Below, piece by piece: positions 8,955-17,042 of a stretch of 64,000 bases of DNA. The DNA is taken from the NCBI GenBank assembly GCA_027080725.1, contig JALWRC010000073.1, positions 82,333-146,332 on the forward strand, written 5' to 3'. The notes beneath the pieces are model-generated. The model was not told the DNA's origin and did not search any database. It saw only the letters and a list, made by a program, of their open reading frames with translations. The position numbers were made by a program, and so were the translations under genes. This stretch comes from Saprospiraceae bacterium (lineage in GTDB: Bacteria; Bacteroidota; Bacteroidia; Chitinophagales; Saprospiraceae). Within the stretch, counting starts at the first letter, position 1. Each line of letters begins with the position of its first letter.

Positions 8955-10198
8955 TTCATTTTTTTCATTCGTGGATGTTCGTCCTTCAGAGCATCCGGGG
9001 TAAAAATCGGGGAAACCTTTTCCGAAAAGTTGATGATATCTACAAACAAACTCCTCAGTAGGACGATGGTCTCCGGGGTTTTATTGACGACATAGGAGAA
9101 GAGCTTGACCGGGCGATACGGCACATCCCCGTAATCATCCTTATCCAAATCGTATCCGGTGTACTCCCCCCAAAAGTTCTTATCGAATATATTGGAATTG
9201 AGCGAGCCCTTGTAGGCGATTTCGAAGGCATTGCCTATAAAGTTGTTGCGGAGGAACTTATTGCTATAACATGCGCCGAGAAACTTAACCGCCCAACCGT
9301 TATTGATAAAGTCATTTTCCTCTACGTTGATCCGGGTGGAGCCGTCGGCATTGATTCCGATGGTATTCCCCTCGAAGGTATTGTGCTTGATTTCTGCATC
9401 GTAGATCTCCTTAAGGAGCAACCCATAGCTGGCCGTCCCCCAATTCAACCGAAAGGTATTGTACCGCATAAAGATATACTTGGAGAACATCACCGCGACG
9501 CCCGCTCCATTGTGTTCGAATAGATTATGGCTGTACTCATCGTTATTGGAGAACATAAAATGGAGACCATAACGTATGTTCTCCCTGCTGACATTGCCGG
9601 ACACTTTGCTGTGCTTGACAAATTCAAAGTAAATACCATCCCGCATATGGTCCACCTTATTGTCCGTCACCTCGATATTGGAGCAATGCCACATATGAAT
9701 CCCATTGCCCGAGTCAAATTCATTGATGGCATTGCCGTGGATGACATTGTTGCGGATGATTCCGCGTTTTGATTTTTGGATATGAAATGCAAAGAACGGA
9801 TTGTTGAAGGTGTTGTTTTCAAACAAAAATTCTTTGACTCGAAGGGTCTTTATACCCGCGAGGTCTTTGGTATGACTTCGACCGATATTGTTGAGGGTCA
9901 ATCCGGAGATGGTCACACTATCCGCCGCCACTAAAAATATCCCTTCCTTGTTTTCCGCATCAATCACCGCGCCTTTTTCCCCCAGGATGACCACGGGTTT
10001 ACTTATAGGGATGTCGTTTTCCCGGTAAATGCCCTTTAGGATAAAGACGGTATCGTGTGCTCCGGCCGCAGCAATTGCCGCTTTGACGCTTGTATATTGG
10101 CACTGTGCACAAACCCTTATGCGGTTGGCATAACCATGTCCCCTGCAACAGAGCAAGACGATCAACAACAAAATAATGCGAATCGAGATTCTATACAT
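8948..10198 (-). CDS. nosD: NosD, periplasmic beta-helix copper-site maturation protein
   Basis: A 416-residue exported protein. The N-terminus (MYRISIRIILLLIVLLCCRG) is a signal peptide. Residues about 40-340 consist of short repeats rich in Asn-Asn-x-Phe and Gly-Ile (NIEVTDNKVDHMRDGIYFE type), the CASH/right-handed beta-helix pattern of NosD. In other bacteria NosD works with NosF and NosY to assemble the tetranuclear CuZ cluster of NosZ. It lies 246 bases downstream of nosL, with a hairpin in that gap, and overlaps nosF. Confidence 0.93.
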   Translation of the reverse strand: MYRISIRIILLLIVLLCCRGHGYANRIRVCAQCQYTSVKAAIAAAGAHDTVFILKGIYRENDIPISKPVVILGEKGAVIDAENKEGIFLVAADSVTISGLTLNNIGRSHTKDLAGIKTLRVKEFLFENNTFNNPFFAFHIQKSKRGIIRNNVIHGNAINEFDSGNGIHMWHCSNIEVTDNKVDHMRDGIYFEFVKHSKVSGNVSRENIRYGLHFMFSNNDEYSHNLFEHNGAGVAVMFSKYIFMRYNTFRLNWGTASYGLLLKEIYDAEIKHNTFEGNTIGINADGSTRINVEENDFINNGWAVKFLGACYSNKFLRNNFIGNAFEIAYKGSLNSNIFDKNFWGEYTGYDLDKDDYGDVPYRPVKLFSYVVNKTPETIVLLRSLFVDIINFSEKVSPIFTPDALKDEHPRMKKMKW

Positions 10199-10342
10199 CC
10201 TGTGGGTTATAATACAGTTAAAATGGATTGATTTCTTTTCTACCGGGTCACATTCCTATGATTATTCTATGGGTTGTTTTTTGGTATGAAAAGAGAATCA
10301 CCATGCATAAATAATACAATTTTCTTAATGAAATAATGTTTT

Positions 10343-10372
10343 CTTCACTTGAAATGGTACCATTTTATGAAG
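10343..10372. repeat. Inverted pair of the interspersed motif forming a hairpin (nosL-nosD gap)
   Basis: TGAAATGGTACCATTTTA puts two motif cores head to head (AAATGGT / ACCATTT, 10353-10366), and outer CTTCA (10343-10347) and TGAAG (10368-10372) extend the stem. It is not followed by a T-run, so it looks like an intercistronic stem-loop rather than a terminator. A half-motif TTTTTTGGTATGAA lies nearby at 10277-10290. Confidence 0.6.
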
Positions 10373-10444
10373 CAATGTAACAAAACCTGTAGGAACCATC
10401 ACCACCATTTCAAAAGAGCAACAGCATGGGAGCACCAAAGACAC

Positions 10445-10879
10445 CTAATGTATGCGCTTTTTCATCTCATCCCAGGAAAACAGGTTTCCCCCTTTTTCTT
10501 TTTGGGTGGATTCCGCTTTCTCTTTAGTGGCGAAAGCGGAGAGGTTGGCGCCCATGGGACTCGGTATGTTTTCGCAGACGAGATAGGTCGCTTTGTCGGC
10601 GGCAATCATTTCCCCCGGGTTGCTGTAATCCGCGACCAGGGTGATTGCGATATCTTCTTCTTTCCAATTCTTTCTATCCCTCAGCAGGCATTCGATAGCA
10701 TCGTATTTGTAGGCTTTTCCCTTGGTCGTCACCATTTCGGCAGCGTGCTGGCGATCGACGATATTCATTTCGCAGAAGTGACACGCGTCCTGTCCGTAAT
10801 GGATAGGGACGGGTTCGACACTACAAGACACCGCGAAGAGGCCAACTATGAGAAGAGCAAAAAACGGTAGGATTTTCAT
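10445..10879 (-). CDS. nosL: NosL, copper-binding lipoprotein
   Basis: A 144-residue lipoprotein. I choose the ATG at 10879-10877 because it starts a clean lipoprotein signal (MKILPFFALLIVGLFAVSC); the frame is open further upstream from a TTG, but that part has no signal-peptide character and would overlap the putative operator. After the lipobox comes the NosL signature DACHFCEMNIVDRQHAAEM with two cysteines and a methionine, followed by KAYKYDAIECLL. NosL is a Cu(I) chaperone that delivers copper to apo-NosZ. It is set apart from nosB by a terminator and has its own palindromic site upstream, so it may start its own transcript with nosDFY. Confidence 0.93.
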   Translation of the reverse strand: MKILPFFALLIVGLFAVSCSVEPVPIHYGQDACHFCEMNIVDRQHAAEMVTTKGKAYKYDAIECLLRDRKNWKEEDIAITLVADYSNPGEMIAADKATYLVCENIPSPMGANLSAFATKEKAESTQKEKGGNLFSWDEMKKRIH

Positions 10880-10931
10880 TATAAAAGATTTTACACCATC
10901 AATGATTATAACTTTCGGTTCAGGTTGTTTT

Positions 10932-10946
10932 GAAACAAATTGTTTC
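10932..10946. promoter_or_regulatory. Palindrome GAAACAA-A-TTGTTTC, putative operator of nosL-nosDFY
   Basis: A perfect 7-1-7 palindrome, with further near-symmetric TT/AA flanks, lies 53-67 bases upstream of the nosL ATG and just after a terminator. Its position suits a repressor or activator site; the cognate regulator is not identifiable from the window. Confidence 0.5.
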
Positions 10947-11020
10947 GAATAACAAAGGTAGTCAATGCTACGTATCCCCCACCTCAAAACGAAAATAAAA
11001 TGAAAAGCATTAATGCCACA

Positions 11021-11057
11021 AAAAACGGATAAAGCGGAAAATGGCCCACTTTATCCG
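11021..11057 (-). terminator. Rho-independent terminator after the nosB-like gene
   Basis: CGGATAAAG (11026-11034) and CTTTATCCG (11049-11057) form a perfect 9-bp stem, and the minus strand continues into TTTTT (complement of 11021-11025). It separates the nosZ-nosB transcript from nosL. Confidence 0.85.
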
Positions 11058-11082
11058 ATCGTCTTCTTCAACTAAGGTTTGA

Positions 11083-11667
11083 TTATTTACTTTCTTTCCG
11101 TCCCAGCAAATAGGCCACGAAGGTCAAACCCATACCGGCGAACATAAGGTAAGCTCCGATCATAGGTAAGGAGGTCGCCCTAAAGTTGAGTATCTTTTTG
11201 CTCCCGAGCAAAGGCGGTTGATACGCCATCGGGGTACCGTCGGGGTTGAGGAATTTTATCGCCGCTTTGGGGCTCAAGCTATGGCCATAATCGTATTCCC
11301 ACGCGTAGAAGTCGTACATCCCGGCGATCCCCAATAACGCCATCAATACAAACCACGCGAGGAAAAGCTTGTGATTGCCCAAGAACCCAAGTATAATTCC
11401 TAAAACGGCCATTCCTCCGACTACCCAGGGGAAGATATCAAACTCAGCCATGTGCTCCGGAATCTTTTTCATCCCCACATAGTGATTCATGAGGTTAATA
11501 TTCTTGATATCATTTGGATTGTGATCGGCAATCTTGGTTATATAAATATCCATACCGATAGGTATCGGATATTGGGGGGCTTCCAGTGTGATATTCCACA
11601 AGGGGAGAAAGAAAAGGCTCAGCAACATGGCAGAGCCGAGAATCATCAAAATACTTGACTTTTTCAT
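11083..11667 (-). CDS. nosB: NosB-like integral membrane protein of clade II nos clusters
   Basis: A 194-residue protein with about four or five hydrophobic segments (one N-terminal, three central, one C-terminal). I start it at the ATG at 11667 (MKKSSILMILGSAMLLSL), which begins a hydrophobic leader; the open frame extends 30 codons further but that extension lies inside an intergenic hairpin. Text such as LPLWNITLEAPQYPIPIGMDIYI and DFYAWEYDYGHSLSP recalls the membrane protein that directly follows nosZ in many clade II clusters and is called NosB; its biochemical role is unknown. Location 127 bases after nosZ supports the call. Confidence 0.75.
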   Translation of the reverse strand: MKKSSILMILGSAMLLSLFFLPLWNITLEAPQYPIPIGMDIYITKIADHNPNDIKNINLMNHYVGMKKIPEHMAEFDIFPWVVGGMAVLGIILGFLGNHKLFLAWFVLMALLGIAGMYDFYAWEYDYGHSLSPKAAIKFLNPDGTPMAYQPPLLGSKKILNFRATSLPMIGAYLMFAGMGLTFVAYLLGRKESK

Positions 11668-11705
11668 TTTTGATATTTTTAGAAAGAGTTCTTTGGGTCT
11701 AAAAT

Positions 11706-11750
11706 TTGAAATGGACAAGCTGTTAAAAAAACACAACTTGCCCATTTCAA
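11706..11750 (-). other. Long stem-loop between nosZ and nosB
   Basis: TTGAAATGGACAAG (11706-11719) and CTTGCCCATTTCAA (11737-11750) pair over 14 positions with a single wobble or mismatch. The 17-base loop holds a seven-base T-run on the transcript strand. It may protect the 3' end of nosZ mRNA or cause partial termination. Confidence 0.65.
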
Positions 11751-11794
11751 TATTCAAAGTAAGTAAATCATTATCACTTACCGCTTGTCAATCA

Positions 11795-13783
11795 TTAATT
11801 ATGCCATTCGCCATCCAGTCCCCATTTCAAAGGAGTACTTGATCCGGCAGGTGATACGCGAACATATCCTTGCATCTCCTGGTGAAGGGCAGAACAGAAG
11901 TCCGTACAGTAGAAAGGCCAAACTCCGACTTCCTTAGGCTCCCAAACAAAGGTCTCTGTCTGTCCGGGCATAATCAGCAACTCTGAGGTATTGGCTCCGA
12001 TCATGCTGATTCCGTGAGGCACATCGTAGTCCTGCTCCAGGTTAGTCACATGGAAGAATACTTTATCTCCAACTTTTACTCCTTCGATATTATCCGGAGC
12101 GAAGTGTGAACGGATCATGGTCATGTAAATATGTACATTCTTACCTTCGCGTACGACCTTCGCTTCTTTTTCTGATTTAGTAGCATACTTGTGCTGGTTA
12201 TCTTCCAACTTATAAATCTTTTGAGATTTATCTTCAAGAAGTGAAGCCGGACAACCGGCAGCGTAGTGCGGTTCTCCCACTGTCGGGAAATCGAGCAACA
12301 TTTCCATCTTTTCTCCCGTGATGTCATACAATTGTGCGGACTGACACACTTCCGGTCCGGTAGGCAGATAACGGTCTTTGGTAATCTTATTCATAGCGAC
12401 AAGATACTTACCGTATGGTTTTCTGGAGTTTCCTCCCGGGATCATCAAGTGACCGACAGAGTAGTAGGTCGGTTTTCTATCGATTACTTCCCAGGTACCC
12501 AACTTCCATTTCACTACTTCGGAAGAAATGAAGAAGGTGGTATAAGCATTGCCTTTTCCGTCAAACTCGGTATGGAGTGGGCCCAAACCGGGTTGTACTA
12601 CTGTTCCCGCATTGACTGCTTCAAACTTTAGAATAGGTATGCCATAGGCCTCTCCGTCAAATGCTTTGTCTTCGATGGCCTTTAGCATTTTTGTAAAGGA
12701 ATGCACGGTCAATGCTGCGGCCAATTTACCACTACCGACAATATACTCACCGGTTGGATCGACATCACAACCATGAGGAGATTTAGGTGTAGGCAGGAAG
12801 TAAACCAAACCCGGGAGTTTGGATGCATCCAAGGTCATCACTTGGTTTTCCATGGTCGAAGTCGCTTTCATGGTTGCTTCGTCATACACATTATGTGCAT
12901 ACTTGGCAGGCATCATCTTGCCCTTGCCTTGTTTGATAAATTCTTCAGCTTTCTTCCAGTTGATTGCGGCGATAAAGTCCTTATCATTTTGTGAAGCATT
13001 GACCTCCAAGAGTGAATTAGCCTCCTCCGTATTATACGTAGAGAAGAACATCCATCCGTGCGATTTTCCGCGGCCCGGGTGCGTGAGGTCATAGTCAAAA
13101 CCGGGCATTAAGACCTGAAACGCAATATTCATGTGTCCTGTCTTAGGGTCGACCTTAACAAAAGATAAGGCTGCTTTAAAATTACCTTTATAATCCTCAA
13201 TAGACATATCCCTCTGTGGGATGGGCACACCAAAGCGAGTACCTGCCACCACATACTCCGTATTCTCAGTCACAAATGCGGAACTGTGGTTACCGGCACT
13301 ATTCGGAATCTCTATGATTTCCTCGGTTTCAAAGGACTTCAAACTCACACGTGCAATGCGAGGAGTGTTATTGGCATTGATAAACACCCATCTACCGTCT
13401 AACTCTCCATTCGTTTGAGAAATGTCCGGGTGGTGGGAATCATCCCAAGGTACAAAACCATGGGAAGTCTGCAGCATAGGTTTTGTCTCCTCGTTGTAGC
13501 CGTAAGCTTTCTCCCCATCTTGGGAGAATACAGGAATCACCTTAAACAAACGACCGGATGGCAATCCATATACCGCCAACTGACCACTAAATCCACCGGA
13601 TATGAAACCGTAGAATTCATCGTGTTGTCCGGGTGCGACAAATACTCTTTCCGCCGTACTCTTACCCAATGCACTGCCGGAGTTATCCGCTTTCTTTTCT
13701 CCCATATTTCCGCCGCAACTTGACAAAGACCAAGTCAAAGCAAAAACAATAAGTATAGAGAATGATTTTAATATAAATTTCAT
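11795..13783 (-). CDS. nosZ: Nitrous oxide reductase, clade II (Sec-type, lipoprotein)
   Basis: A 662-residue copper enzyme that reduces N2O to N2 in the periplasm. The leader MKFILKSFSILIVFALTWSL ends in the lipobox LSSC, so this is a Sec-exported lipoprotein without a twin-arginine motif, as expected for clade II NosZ. The beta-propeller supplies CuZ histidines (DDSHHPD near 115, SPHGCDVDPTG, LHTEFDG, VGHLMIPGG and GEPHYA). The C-terminal cupredoxin domain carries the CuA site: His in DVPHG, then CTDFCSALHQEM with Cys626, Cys630, His634 and Met637. Length is normal for the family. It follows a cytochrome c and a fasciclin lipoprotein and precedes nosB. Confidence 0.98.
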   Translation of the reverse strand: MKFILKSFSILIVFALTWSLSSCGGNMGEKKADNSGSALGKSTAERVFVAPGQHDEFYGFISGGFSGQLAVYGLPSGRLFKVIPVFSQDGEKAYGYNEETKPMLQTSHGFVPWDDSHHPDISQTNGELDGRWVFINANNTPRIARVSLKSFETEEIIEIPNSAGNHSSAFVTENTEYVVAGTRFGVPIPQRDMSIEDYKGNFKAALSFVKVDPKTGHMNIAFQVLMPGFDYDLTHPGRGKSHGWMFFSTYNTEEANSLLEVNASQNDKDFIAAINWKKAEEFIKQGKGKMMPAKYAHNVYDEATMKATSTMENQVMTLDASKLPGLVYFLPTPKSPHGCDVDPTGEYIVGSGKLAAALTVHSFTKMLKAIEDKAFDGEAYGIPILKFEAVNAGTVVQPGLGPLHTEFDGKGNAYTTFFISSEVVKWKLGTWEVIDRKPTYYSVGHLMIPGGNSRKPYGKYLVAMNKITKDRYLPTGPEVCQSAQLYDITGEKMEMLLDFPTVGEPHYAAGCPASLLEDKSQKIYKLEDNQHKYATKSEKEAKVVREGKNVHIYMTMIRSHFAPDNIEGVKVGDKVFFHVTNLEQDYDVPHGISMIGANTSELLIMPGQTETFVWEPKEVGVWPFYCTDFCSALHQEMQGYVRVSPAGSSTPLKWGLDGEWHN

Positions 13784-13869
13784 AATTCTTCGTTTTATTA
13801 ATTAATTATAATTGATTGTTGAGAGCACCGAAAAACTCTTTCCCCTCAAATTCTAAGCAGAAGCAGATT

Positions 13870-13912
13870 TGATTCTTGACTCACGCACTATTCGGTGACA
13901 AAGCGAGAATCA
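13870..13912 (-). other. Imperfect stem-loop between the fasciclin gene and nosZ
   Basis: On the transcript strand TGATTCT...TTG.TCAC pairs with GTGA..CAA.GAATCA with small bulges. It has no T-run and so looks like an mRNA structure rather than a terminator. Confidence 0.4.
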
Positions 13913-13959
13913 GCATCTACTTTGAGTCCGGGATAAAAGAGGTTTTCAAAGAAAACTCA

Positions 13960-14553
13960 TTATTTACTCTTTGGCACAAGCACATCACCAATCACATGTA
14001 TCCACCCATTAGAAACCTTTACGGACTTGAGAATAGGAGTGCCACCGACATAAATCTTACCGTCTTTTTTCTCCACGGGCAGATACTCACCGGAGGCCAT
14101 AAACAGTTTACGCCCTTTCTTGATATTCTTCTCCAATGTTTCAATCGGATAATTACTGGGAGCGACGTGATTGACCAAGATGAAAGCCAGTTTTTGCTTA
14201 TTTTCCGGTTTTAGTAATGTCTCTACCGTTCCTGCAGGCAACTTTTCAAACGCTGCATTTGTAGGTGCAAAGACGGTTAACGGTCCATTATTGGCCAAAG
14301 CGTTCTCCACTCCTGCAGCCATTACCGCTTTTGCAAGAGTCGAAAAATCATCCAGTGATGCGGCGACTTGCAGCGCATTCTTTTCTGACACCCCATCTTG
14401 AACATAGGCTTGTCCTTTGATTACACCGCTCTCTTCCTTTTTTGAAGCGGCTTTGCTTCCGGAGTCATTACCGGCACTTTGGGACGTCCCGCCTCCACAG
14501 CCCATGAAGACCACGGTGAGAACAGCCAAAGCAAATAAACTTAACTTTTTCAT
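13960..14553 (-). CDS. Fasciclin-domain lipoprotein of the nos operon
   Basis: A 197-residue lipoprotein (leader MKKLSLFALAVLTVVFMGC) with a Ser/Lys-rich linker and one fasciclin (FAS1) domain from about residue 60. The hallmark boxes are visible: LTVFAPTNAAFEKLP and LAFILVNHVAPSNY, and the ending NGWIHVIGDVLVP. FAS1 domains usually mediate adhesion or protein contacts. The gene sits 11 bases after the cytochrome c gene and 176 bases before nosZ, on the same strand, so it is probably part of the N2O-reductase operon. Its job there, perhaps scaffolding the lipoprotein cytochrome and NosZ at the membrane, is inference. Confidence 0.85.
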   Translation of the reverse strand: MKKLSLFALAVLTVVFMGCGGGTSQSAGNDSGSKAASKKEESGVIKGQAYVQDGVSEKNALQVAASLDDFSTLAKAVMAAGVENALANNGPLTVFAPTNAAFEKLPAGTVETLLKPENKQKLAFILVNHVAPSNYPIETLEKNIKKGRKLFMASGEYLPVEKKDGKIYVGGTPILKSVKVSNGWIHVIGDVLVPKSK

Positions 14554-14564
14554 CTTAAATTGAT

Positions 14565-15035
14565 TTATAACGTTCTGAAATATTCAAGAATAGATCTTGC
14601 TTCTTCTTTTGTCAAACTCTGATTGGCCATCGGAGTGCCATTGAACTCCATGAGCAATTTCTTGGCTGTCGGATCCTCCTTGATCATTCTTTCCGGGTCC
14701 AAAATCATATTCATCACCCATGCCGGATTCCTCCTTTCCAAGATACCCTTGGGCGCAGGTCCTATGTACTTCTTGTCTGGCTTATGACATGCTGTACACT
14801 TGGCTTCATACAACTTTTTCCCCTTCATGGCCAAGTCATTATCCAAAGCTCCTAAAGTGAGGGGAGAGGTTATAGGGCCAACTCCCAAACTATTCATGGG
14901 ATCGACTTTTTTAGTCGCTTCTTTCTTAACCATAGATTTTGCAGGGGCAGACTTCTTCTCTGAAGGATTGTCTCCTCCGCAAGCGACAATCGTAATCATC
15001 AGAATTCCTGTAACAAATAAATTTAATAACTTCAT
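14565..15035 (-). CDS. Lipoprotein c-type cytochrome, probable electron donor to NosZ
   Basis: A 156-residue protein. The ATG at 15035 is chosen because it begins a lipoprotein signal (MKLLNLFVTGILMITIVAC); the longer open frame adds 33 residues that would include the promoter. A Lys/Ser-rich linker leads to one class I cytochrome c domain with the haem site CTACH (EAKCTACHKPDKKYIGPAP) and a likely axial methionine in NGTPMANQS. It is the first gene of the nos unit. Electron delivery to NosZ follows from gene context and from the cytochromes of clade II clusters; direct proof is lacking. Confidence 0.88.
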   Translation of the reverse strand: MKLLNLFVTGILMITIVACGGDNPSEKKSAPAKSMVKKEATKKVDPMNSLGVGPITSPLTLGALDNDLAMKGKKLYEAKCTACHKPDKKYIGPAPKGILERRNPAWVMNMILDPERMIKEDPTAKKLLMEFNGTPMANQSLTKEEARSILEYFRTL

Positions 15036-15074
15036 AATTGATAATAATTTTGTTGGCTTAAACAATATTTTCTG

Positions 15075-15082
15075 CAAAAGTA
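15075..15082 (-). promoter_or_regulatory. Bacteroidota -7 promoter box of the nos operon
   Basis: The minus strand reads TACTTTTG, a perfect TAnnTTTG match, 40 bases upstream of the cytochrome ATG. A TTG lies 21 bases further upstream, near the expected -33 position. Confidence 0.65.
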
Positions 15083-15127
15083 AGTCCACACCCGCACTCC
15101 TCTCAATGATGAACATCAGAAGGAAGT

Positions 15128-15141
15128 ATGACAAATGTCAT
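15128..15141. promoter_or_regulatory. Fnr/HcpR-like palindrome ATGACA-AA-TGTCAT
   Basis: A perfect 6-2-6 palindrome containing TGAC-N4-GTCA, the half-site pattern of Crp/Fnr-family nitrosative-stress regulators such as HcpR. Its centre is about 60 bases upstream of the start point predicted from the -7 box, a classic activator distance. The regulator itself is not in the window. Confidence 0.6.
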
Positions 15142-15361
15142 GTTTTAGCCCTCGTTGAAAGAAATCGCAATAATTCAATTATAAACTATTGATTTACACA
15201 ATCATACGAGAGCCTCCCTTCTGCCAGCCTACGGCAATAAAAACCATAAAAAGATAAATTAATCTTCTATTTATAATTATTATTGCCAAACACAATAAAT
15301 AAGTTGCCGAATTGTAGGTGCGTAAAGCGGAAAGAACGCATTCGGACTTGGAGCAGCGTAT

Positions 15362-16951
15362 TTAAAACCAGCTACTCTTGCGTCTCCGGGTGCTTCGGCG
15401 ACGTCGCGTTGTCTTGATTCCTAACACTCCCAAAATACCCCGTGTAACTTCACGGGCAACCGTCCGGCCGATTTGCCGGGTCAAGGTACTGTCCACGACT
15501 CGTTCGAAGAGGGACTTTTCGGATTTTCTTGAAGAGGCTTTATCCGCTTTGGTCCAGTCTGCCTCTTTTTCTTTCCTCGTCTCTTCCTCTTGAGCAACTT
15601 CTAACTTTCCTGTCAATATTTCATAAGCGCTCTCCCTATCAATGGGCATGTTGTATTTGGGAATCAATTTAGAGTCTTTTAGTATATCTCCTATCTCCTT
15701 CTTAGTCAGGACATCCATTCGCGAATTAGGGGCCCTGAGCAGGACATGCGCCAAAGGAGTAGGACGACCTTTCTTTCCCAAAGCAGTGACCAAAGCTTCC
15801 CCTATTCCGAGTTCGGTAATGATTTGAGCAATATCATAATAATCCGAGAGAGGGTAATTCTCTGCTGCCAATTTAATCGCCTTGCGATCTTTAGCAGTAA
15901 AGGCACGAAGCGCATGTTGCACCTTCAATCCCAACTGGCCCAACACAGCGTCAGGAATATCTGTAGGATTCTGTGTTATAAACATCAACCCCACCCCTTT
16001 AGAGCGTATGAGCTTGACGATGACTTCGAGTTGGTCCATCAGAGCATCGGAAGCTTCATCAAATACCAAATGTGCCTCATCTATGAAAAGCATGAGTTTA
16101 GGTTGATCCATGTCCCCGGCTTCGGGAAAGGTGGCGTAAATCTCTGCTAACAACTGCAGCATAAAGGTGGAAAACAGTTTGGGTTTGTCTTGGATATCCG
16201 TCACCCGAAGGATATGGACGATCCCTTTGCCTTCTTTGTCCTTTGCCAACAAATCCTCCACTTCGAAACTGGGTTCTCCGAAAAAGAGATCCGCCCCTTG
16301 CTGTTCGAGTTCGATAATCTTTCTCAAGATAGTGCCTGCCGAAACGGAGGAAAAGCGACCGTACTCTTCTTCCACTTCTGCCTTGCCTTCTTTAGTCATC
16401 AAGTACTGCATCACTTTTTTAAAATCCTTGAGATCCAAGAGGGGCAGCTGCTGATCATCCGAATACTTGAAAACCACTGCCACGATACCTTGCTGGGTGT
16501 CATTGAGACTCAAAATCTTAGAGAACAGTACAGGCCCAAACTCTGAGACTGTAGCGCGCAGTCTCGCCCCCTTCTCTCCGGAGATGGTTAAAAACTCCAC
16601 CGGACTCCCTCCAGGGGTCCATCCGAAGCCAATCTTCTCGTGCCGTTCATCAATCTTGGGATGGGGATTGCCGGGGACGGCTATTCCACTCAAATCCCCT
16701 TTAATGTCCATCACCAAGGAGGGAACCCCTTTGAGCGAAAGCTGCTCCGCGAGAATTTGCAACGTCTTCGTCTTACCTGTCCCGGTTGCTCCGGCGATCA
16801 GGCCATGACGATTAAGAGTTTTTAATGGGATTTTTACGATGCTTCCGGTCAATGCCTCACCATTGAGCATTGCAGCCCCGACATCGATGCTGTCTCCTTC
16901 AAACGAATATCCGGTCTCAATTTCTTTTCTAAATGCCTCCTTATTACTCAT
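15362..16951 (-). CDS. HerA-like ATPase (DUF853 / YjgR family)
   Basis: A 529-residue cytoplasmic P-loop ATPase. Walker A is GATGTGKTK near residue 54 and Walker B is LMLFIDEAH near 290, followed by FDEASDALMDQLEVIVKLIRSKGVG and the sensor-like MFITQNPTD. This pattern and length fit the DUF853/YjgR branch of the HerA/FtsK ATPases, whose cellular role is poorly known. The C-terminus after residue 470 is charged and ends in an Arg-rich tail (TTRRRRSTRRRKSSWF). A TATCTTTG box lies 24-31 bases upstream of the ATG. It appears to be a single-gene unit. Confidence 0.9.
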   Translation of the reverse strand: MSNKEAFRKEIETGYSFEGDSIDVGAAMLNGEALTGSIVKIPLKTLNRHGLIAGATGTGKTKTLQILAEQLSLKGVPSLVMDIKGDLSGIAVPGNPHPKIDERHEKIGFGWTPGGSPVEFLTISGEKGARLRATVSEFGPVLFSKILSLNDTQQGIVAVVFKYSDDQQLPLLDLKDFKKVMQYLMTKEGKAEVEEEYGRFSSVSAGTILRKIIELEQQGADLFFGEPSFEVEDLLAKDKEGKGIVHILRVTDIQDKPKLFSTFMLQLLAEIYATFPEAGDMDQPKLMLFIDEAHLVFDEASDALMDQLEVIVKLIRSKGVGLMFITQNPTDIPDAVLGQLGLKVQHALRAFTAKDRKAIKLAAENYPLSDYYDIAQIITELGIGEALVTALGKKGRPTPLAHVLLRAPNSRMDVLTKKEIGDILKDSKLIPKYNMPIDRESAYEILTGKLEVAQEEETRKEKEADWTKADKASSRKSEKSLFERVVDSTLTRQIGRTVAREVTRGILGVLGIKTTRRRRSTRRRKSSWF

Positions 16952-16974
16952 ATCCTAATTATTTCAATTAGCGC

Positions 16975-16982
16975 CAAAGATA
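16975..16982 (-). promoter_or_regulatory. -7 box (TATCTTTG) of the HerA-like gene
   Basis: Perfect TAnnTTTG on the minus strand, 24 bases before the start codon. No clear -33 TTTG. Confidence 0.5.
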
Positions 16983-17042
16983 CAGCTTCATGCGATGAAA
17001 CTTCGCACTTCTGCCCTCAATTTTTATCCCGTAGATGGCAAA

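Larger units (their letters stand above)
15036..15361. other. nos promoter region
   Basis: This 326-base gap contains the -7 box and the TGAC-N4-GTCA palindrome of the nos operon (listed separately). I see nothing else in the half nearest the HerA-like gene apart from AT-rich sequence at 15240-15300. Confidence 0.6.
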
